Shown: piece after piece, positions 6,251 to 11,110 of the stretch
How the letters are laid out: each line of letters opens with the position of its first letter
Position numbering within the stretch: the stretch's first letter is position 1
Assembly: GCA_004144935.1 (NCBI GenBank)
Contig: SDZP01000087.1
Span: 1-11,110 of the forward strand
Direction of reading: 5' to 3'
Origin: Caulobacteraceae bacterium
GTDB lineage: Bacteria; Pseudomonadota; Alphaproteobacteria; Caulobacterales; Caulobacteraceae
DNA: 11,110 nt
Program-made: the position numbers and the translations under genes
Notes under the pieces: generated by a model
Databases searched by the model: none
What the model saw: the letters and a program-made list of their open reading frames with translations, nothing else
Told to the model about the DNA's origin: nothing

Positions 6251-9200
6251 AGAACTTCTTGCTGAACTTGAAGGCGAAGGTCTGGTTGTCGGTGCGGTCG
6301 CCGAACTGGCCGGACCAGCCGAAGCGGGCGCTGACCGTGTCGCCGACGATGGCGACACCCAGTTCGGAATCGAAGGTGGTCCGGTCCAGCCCCGGATTGA
6401 CCTTGAAGCCGCCGGTCGCTGCCGCCGGTGCGCCTTCGAAGGCGGCCGCGAACAAGGCCTTGTCGGCGTCCGAATAGCTGACGCCCACCCGGCCATAGGG
6501 CCTGACCACCGCGCCGGCGGCCGCGAACTCCGTCCCCACTTCCAGCTTGGCGCTGGCGCGGGTGAAGCCCTCGGTCTGTTCGGGGACGACCAGGTTGACC
6601 GCCCCGGCGCCGCGCTCCTGGAAGGCGTCGGTCTTCACCGCCGCGTGGCTGATCTCGACGATCGGCTTGAGATAGGCGCGATCCGAGCCGAAGCGGTAGC
6701 CGACCCGAAGGGTCGCGGCCAGGTAGCTCAGGTCCTGGGTGGCCGTCGCCTGACGGACGCCGCCCGGCAGGATCACCTGGCGTGTGGTGTCCAGGCTGGA
6801 GGCGCCGCCGTGGACGGTCAGCCCCAGCGACAGCCGCTCGCCGTCGCGCTTGACGACCAGGCCCGCCTGATAGCGCTCGCCTTCGGCATCGGAGAGATGG
6901 CGGACGCCGCCGTCGACGGTTTCCGCCGACAGGGCGGCGCCGACCCGCCAGGGACCCTGGCCAACCGCCGCCTCGAAGCCGCCGGACAGGCCGGTGGCCT
7001 GCTCGCTGTAGGCCAGATTGCCGCTGTCGGCTGACAGGTCCAGGAAGCGGGCGGCCGGTTTGACCCAGATGCAGCCGCGGTCGCTGGCGGTGTAGCCGCC
7101 GGCCGTCTTCGGACAGCTGAACATGCCGTCGGAGAACTGCTGGCTGGCCAGGCTGATCGCCGCCGACTGGGCCCCGTAGGTTTCCGGGCTGAGGCTGTCA
7201 TAGACCAGCGCCAGACCCTCGAGGGACGGAATGTAGAACAGCTCTTCGGCGATCGGGGCGAAGGCGGGCGAGCTGCCCGCCGTCTGGATGGCGTTCACAT
7301 GATCGCCCAGCGCCGTCTGGTTGCCGTTGAGGCCGATCGGCGAGAAATCGATCACATAGTTCAGCGCCAGATCCTGCGCCGTGGTCTTCAGCTGGAATTT
7401 GGCCACGGCCGAGGTCGGGGCGTCGAGCTGCAGGCCCGAAGCGACCAATCCGCCGTTGCCGTCGATGATCGTCACCGTATGGTCGCCCGGCAGGACGTAG
7501 CCGACGTTCAGCGGGTTGAGGACGAAGCGACCCTTCAGGTCCAGCGAGCCGGTGACGTTGAGCTGGTCGATCTCGCCGGTCTTGCCGGTCCGCAACAGGT
7601 CCAGGTCGGCCACGAAGATGCCGCTGGCGGTTTGGGTGTAGTCGCCGGCCAGGTTGGTGGTCTGCACCTTGCCGACGCCGCCCGCCGACAGCACCCCGGC
7701 GTTCTGCAGCAGGCCGCCGTTTAGCCGGATGTAGTCGACGCTCTCGAAGATCGAGTCCTTGCTGTTCTCGAACCGGTTGCTCCCCAGCCCGAGGTCGACG
7801 TTGCCGATCACGCCGGCGTTGGCGACGATCCGGTCGTTGCCGCCCGTGCCGACGATGGCCAGGCCGGACGCCGCCGAGGTCAGCCCGTTGAGGGTGACGA
7901 CATTGTCCCTGCCGCCGTCGATCAGCACGCCCTTGCCGTAGACCGAGCCGCCGCGGACCTGACCGTTCAGGGTGGCGACGATGTCCTGGCCGCCCTGGGC
8001 CGAAACGCTCTGGAAGAAGGCGCCGACGCCGTTCTTGCCGTCGACGATGACGTTGCCGTTCTGAACGACCGTGACCGTGCCGCCCTCGCCGACGCCGCCC
8101 ATGGAGCCGGCGAACGACAGCCCAAGCTGGCCGCCGAACAGGCCGCCGCCGCCGCCCACCGACTGGGCGAAGATGCCGACCGCGCCGACCCCGGAGACAT
8201 GGATGTCGCCCGTGTTGACCACCGTGACGTCGCCGCCATCGCCGCCGTAGCCGTTCACCGGGTTTAGCGTCAGCTTCAGGTATTGGCTGTAGTCCTCGCC
8301 CCCGAAGCTGGAGACGTCGCCCCAGGAGGCCAGCCCCAGGCTGTAGTCGCCGGCCAGGCCGCCGCCGCCGCCGACGCTCTGCGCCAGGATGCCATAGGCG
8401 CCGAAGCCGGCGGTCGAGATGACGCCGGTGTTGGTCACCGACACATCGCCGCCGTCGCCGGCGTTGCCGCCGAGGCCTGAGAAGACCAGCTGGCCGTTGG
8501 CGGTGATCATGCCTTCGCCGCCCGTGCCGCCGCCGCCGCCGACGCTCTGGGCGAAGACGCCATGCGACAGCACGCCCGAGGTCTGGATACCGCCGCTGTT
8601 GAGCACGGTGACCTTGCCGCCGTCGCCGGCGCTGCCGCCCATGCCGCCGATGCCGATGCCGAAGGCCGGCGTCTGGATGGACTGCGCGAACTGGATGGTG
8701 TCGAGCAGGTTGCCGGCGACGCCCATGGTGGCGGCCAGCTCCTCGCGATAGGCGTAGTTGTCGGGACCGTCGTAGTCGGTGGCCCCGCCGTTGCCGCCGC
8801 CGCCGCCGAGCGACTGGGCGAAGATGCCGCGCGCCATGACGCCTTCGGTGACCAGCACGCCGCTGTTGTTGACCGTGACGTCGCCGCCGTCGCCCGCCGT
8901 GCCGCCCTGGCCGCCGATGCTGATCTCGCCGGCCAGCCCTGAGCCGCCGTTGCCGCCGCCGCCGCCGATGCTCTGGGCGAAGATGGCGTGGGACCCCAGG
9001 CCCTGGGTGTAGACGATGCCGGAGTTGCGCACGGTGACCTGGTCGCCGTCGCCGCCGGTCGCCCCGTTGCCGCCGATGGCGATCTGGCCGCCCTTGGCGT
9101 CGCCCTTGTTGATCATGTCGAGGACGCTGACGATTTCCTCGCCCTGGGTGGAGACCAGACCGCCGTTGCCGCCGCCGCCGCCGACGCTCTGGGCGAAGAT

Positions 9201-11110
9201 GCCGAACGACCCGCCGCCTTCGGTGACGATCTGGCCGCTGTTGGTGATGTCGACCGCGCCGCCGTCGCCGGCCGCGCCGCCGAAGCCGCCGACCGAGATG
9301 TTGAAGGAGACGCCCTTCTTGGTCGTGCCGCCCGCCTTCGAGGAGAAGGACAGGCTCATGCCGCGCGCGTCGCCGCCGTTGCCGCCGCCGCCGCCGATGC
9401 TCTGGGCGAAGATGCCCGCCGAGCCGTCGCCCCTGGAATAGAGCTGGCCGCTGTTGACCACGGTGACCAGGTCGCCGTTCCCGGCCGCATTGCCCTGGCC
9501 CCCCAGGGCGATGGCGTAGGTTCCGTTCTGGCCAGTCCCGAAGGCGCCCGAGGCCGCCGTGGCCACCCCGGCGTCGCCGCCGCCGCCGCCGATGCTCTGG
9601 GCATAGACGACGTTGGCCTGGTCGCCATCGGTCTGGATCGCGCCGCTGTTGCGAACGGTCACCGCGCCGCCGTCGGCCCCGGTCCCGCCGTTGCCGCCCA
9701 GGCTGATGTTGATGTCCTGGTTGCGGGTCCCGAAGGACACCCCGGCGCTGCCGCCGGCCAGGTAGTCGCTCCAGCCCTGCTCGTCGATGCCGGCCATGCC
9801 GCCATGGCCGCCGCCGCCGCCGATGCTCTGGGCCAGGATGCCGTGGGCGTCCGCGCCCTCGGTCAGGATCTGCCCGTCGCTGCGCACGATGACATCGCCG
9901 GCGTCGCCCGCCGTGCCGGCCCAGCCGCCGATGTTGGCCTCCAGCATGAGCGACTGCTGATTGGAAATGGAGCCGCCCAGGCTGCCGGCCCAGCCGCCGT
10001 CGCCGCCGCCGCCGCCGACCGATTGGGCGAAGACGCCATTGGCCCCGTCGCCGCTGGTCCAGGTCAGGCCGTCGGTGGTGACCGTGACGTCGCCGGCGTC
10101 GCCGCCGGTGCCGCCCCGGCCGCCCAGGCCGGCGCCGATGGTGATGCCCTTGGCTCCGACGGTCAGATCGCCGGAGACGGTGAAGCCGCCGGCCCCGCCG
10201 CCGCCGCCGACCGACTGGCCGAACACCGCATGCGCATCGATCCCGCTGGTGGCCGCGCCGCCGGTGCTGGTCAGGATGACATCGCCCGCGTCGCCGCCGC
10301 CGCCGCCGTTGCCGCCAAGGTCCAGAGACAGGGCGCCAGAATTGCCGGAGCCCAGCGCCGCGGTGATCGAGGCGGCCGCGCCGCCCACGCCGCCGCCGCC
10401 GCCGATGCTCTGCGCCTGGATGCCGTAGGCCCGGTCGCCGGCGGTGGACACCGCCCCAGAACTGGTCAGGGTCACGTCGCCGGCGTCGCCGCCAGCGCCG
10501 CCTTTGCCGCCCAGGCTCAGGGTGGCGGCGATGGCGTTCTTGCCGCCGCCGCCGACGCCTGCGGCGATGGAGAAGCCGCCCGTGCCGCCCCCGCCGCCGA
10601 CGCTCTGGGCGAACAGGCCGACCGCGTCGGTTCCGCGAGTTTCCACAAGGCCGGTGCTGGTCAGGAAGACGTCGTCGCCATCGCCTGCCGTGCCGCCATT
10701 GCCGCCGACGCCGACCGCCAGGCCGGCCCCGACGTTGGCGCCGACCCCGACGCCGAGCGCCCCGGTCCAGCCGCCATTGCCGCCGCCGCCGCCAATGCTC
10801 TGGGCGTTGACGCCAAAGGCGCGGTCGCCCTCGGTGAGAATGTCGCCGTTGGAGGTGACGGTCACCGCCTTGGCGTCGCCGCCCTTGGAGCCGTTGCCGC
10901 CGACGGTGACCGAGGCGCCGACACCGTTCTGGCCGGCCCCGATGCCGGCCCCGATCGAGAAGCCGCCCGTGCCGCCGCCGCCGCCGACGCTCTGCGCCAA
11001 GAGACCATGCGCATCGACGCCTTGGGTCCAGATGTCGCTGTCGCTGTCGACGGTGACGGTCGAGTCGTCGCCGCCGTCGCCGGCCGTGCCGCCGACCGTC
11101 ACGGTCACCG
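6249..11110 (-). CDS. Giant glycine-rich repeat autotransporter (type Va), C-terminal part
   Basis: This is a large secreted surface protein, truncated by the right edge; neither the start nor the signal peptide is visible. About 1,619 residues remain. The passenger (down to about 7990) consists of repeats ending in AxGIxAQSxGGGGGxGG, alternating with G-D-A-G-D-V-T-V-T-N-S-G segments, as in right-handed beta-helix passengers. A non-repetitive part (about 7990-7116) contains GGNDRIVANAGVIGNVDLG and a stretch like an autochaperone junction (GDYTQTASGIFVADLDLL). The last 274 or so residues (6252-7073) look like an autotransporter barrel, beginning near CIWVKPAARF and ending FAFKFSKKF with terminal phenylalanine. 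Two cysteines 14 residues apart (codons 7113-7115 and 7071-7073) precede the barrel. The family is familiar from alphaproteobacteria as an 'autotransporter outer membrane beta-barrel domain' protein. A role in adhesion or biofilm is a guess from class only. Confidence 0.92.
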   Translation of the reverse strand, partial: VTVTVGGTAGDGGDDSTVTVDSDSDIWTQGVDAHGLLAQSVGGGGGTGGFSIGAGIGAGQNGVGASVTVGGNGSKGGDAKAVTVTSNGDILTEGDRAFGVNAQSIGGGGGNGGWTGALGVGVGANVGAGLAVGVGGNGGTAGDGDDVFLTSTGLVETRGTDAVGLFAQSVGGGGGTGGFSIAAGVGGGGKNAIAATLSLGGKGGAGGDAGDVTLTSSGAVSTAGDRAYGIQAQSIGGGGGVGGAAASITAALGSGNSGALSLDLGGNGGGGGDAGDVILTSTGGAATSGIDAHAVFGQSVGGGGGAGGFTVSGDLTVGAKGITIGAGLGGRGGTGGDAGDVTVTTDGLTWTSGDGANGVFAQSVGGGGGDGGWAGSLGGSISNQQSLMLEANIGGWAGTAGDAGDVIVRSDGQILTEGADAHGILAQSIGGGGGHGGMAGIDEQGWSDYLAGGSAGVSFGTRNQDINISLGGNGGTGADGGAVTVRNSGAIQTDGDQANVVYAQSIGGGGGDAGVATAASGAFGTGQNGTYAIALGGQGNAAGNGDLVTVVNSGQLYSRGDGSAGIFAQSIGGGGGNGGDARGMSLSFSSKAGGTTKKGVSFNISVGGFGGAAGDGGAVDITNSGQIVTEGGGSFGIFAQSVGGGGGNGGLVSTQGEEIVSVLDMINKGDAKGGQIAIGGNGATGGDGDQVTVRNSGIVYTQGLGSHAIFAQSIGGGGGNGGSGLAGEISIGGQGGTAGDGGDVTVNNSGVLVTEGVMARGIFAQSLGGGGGNGGATDYDGPDNYAYREELAATMGVAGNLLDTIQFAQSIQTPAFGIGIGGMGGSAGDGGKVTVLNSGGIQTSGVLSHGVFAQSVGGGGGTGGEGMITANGQLVFSGLGGNAGDGGDVSVTNTGVISTAGFGAYGILAQSVGGGGGLAGDYSLGLASWGDVSSFGGEDYSQYLKLTLNPVNGYGGDGGDVTVVNTGDIHVSGVGAVGIFAQSVGGGGGLFGGQLGLSFAGSMGGVGEGGTVTVVQNGNVIVDGKNGVGAFFQSVSAQGGQDIVATLNGQVRGGSVYGKGVLIDGGRDNVVTLNGLTSAASGLAIVGTGGNDRIVANAGVIGNVDLGLGSNRFENSKDSIFESVDYIRLNGGLLQNAGVLSAGGVGKVQTTNLAGDYTQTASGIFVADLDLLRTGKTGEIDQLNVTGSLDLKGRFVLNPLNVGYVLPGDHTVTIIDGNGGLVASGLQLDAPTSAVAKFQLKTTAQDLALNYVIDFSPIGLNGNQTALGDHVNAIQTAGSSPAFAPIAEELFYIPSLEGLALVYDSLSPETYGAQSAAISLASQQFSDGMFSCPKTAGGYTASDRGCIWVKPAARFLDLSADSGNLAYSEQATGLSGGFEAAVGQGPWRVGAALSAETVDGGVRHLSDAEGERYQAGLVVKRDGERLSLGLTVHGGASSLDTTRQVILPGGVRQATATQDLSYLAATLRVGYRFGSDRAYLKPIVEISHAAVKTDAFQERGAGAVNLVVPEQTEGFTRASAKLEVGTEFAAAGAVVRPYGRVGVSYSDADKALFAAAFEGAPAAATGGFKVNPGLDRTTFDSELGVAIVGDTVSARFGWSGQFGDRTDNQTFAFKFSKKF
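8142..10994 (-). repeat. Fifteen in-frame passenger repeats, period about 195 bp
   Basis: The core Q-S-(V/I/L)-G-G-G-G-G recurs 15 times in frame, mostly as five GGC codons, seen on the plus strand as (GCC)5 followed by GAC, GAT, AAT, GAG or CAC. Plus-strand starts of the cores are 10971, 10779, 10584, 10389, 10194, 10002, 9807, 9576, 9381, 9168, 8952, 8793, 8526, 8358 and 8142. Steps for the first seven cores are 192 or 195 bp (64-65 residues). Later steps vary from 159 to 267 bp. A degenerate sixteenth copy (QSVSAQGG) is encoded at 7989-8012. The array continues beyond the window. Flanking unit sequences differ more than the cores do, so this is an old, diverged protein repeat rather than a recent DNA amplification. 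Confidence 0.93.

Noticed and set aside
5696..6265. Plus-strand open frame of 189 codons across the intergenic gap
   Set aside because: Its sequence becomes Arg/Pro-rich nonsense over 5900-6265, while a different frame there gives protein-like text with high third-position GC; no ribosome binding site is evident.
8419..10428. Plus-strand proline-rich open frames (PPPPP repeats) opposite the autotransporter
   Set aside because: They are the antisense reading of the GGC glycine runs and have no independent support.
8142..10994. Regularly spaced GCC-rich motif that could suggest a CRISPR-like or minisatellite array
   Set aside because: Steps are 159-267 bp, all multiples of three, and the motif is coding in frame; it is a protein repeat, not a CRISPR.
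11106..11108. GTG near the right edge as the start of the autotransporter
   Set aside because: It encodes an internal valine in a repeat; no signal peptide follows and the repeat pattern is already under way, so the gene continues outside the window.

Overview
The window is GC-rich, with heavy use of G or C in third codon positions, and every intact gene lies on the minus strand. It looks like an alphaproteobacterium, most likely a member of the Caulobacteraceae (Caulobacter, Phenylobacterium or Brevundimonas). This rests on the order chemoreceptor, STAS protein, CheY, CheA, CheW, which as I recall matches the start of the main Caulobacter chemotaxis operon, and on the style of the proteins. 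The assignment is made from memory, not from a search.

Layout, read right to left in the direction of transcription. (1) 11110 to 6249: the C-terminal 1,619 or so residues of a very large type V (autotransporter) surface protein whose start lies outside the window. Its passenger is built from at least 15 glycine-rich repeats about 65 residues apart and is followed by an outer-membrane beta-barrel. (2) 6248 to 5609: about 640 bases without an intact gene. It holds several GC-rich hairpins next to the autotransporter stop, a plus-strand coding remnant that looks like the tail of a carboxylesterase (5881-6078), and an AT-richer stretch next to the following gene that probably contains a promoter. 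(3) 5608 to 4925: a small outer-membrane barrel protein of the TorF (Gcw_chp) type. (4) 4880 to 1: a compact chemotaxis operon consisting of a CHASE3/double-HAMP chemoreceptor, a small STAS protein, CheY, CheA and the first 26 codons of CheW. Its junctions are 2 bp, a 4-bp ATGA overlap, 4 bp and 3 bp.

How the genes work together: the chemoreceptor senses through its periplasmic CHASE3 domain and controls CheA through CheW. CheA phosphorylates CheY, which acts on the flagellar motor. The receptor ends in a WEEF motif of the kind that tethers CheR/CheB, whose genes would be expected just beyond the left edge. The TorF-type protein sits only 44 bp upstream of the receptor on the same strand and may be co-expressed with it. 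The autotransporter is a separate unit.

I did not find a clearly new multi-gene system. The least ordinary items are the strikingly regular autotransporter repeats, the esterase-like remnant, the STAS protein without a phosphorylatable serine inside the che operon, the coupling of the porin-like gene to the chemoreceptor, and the use of the WEEF codons as the ribosome binding site of the next gene.
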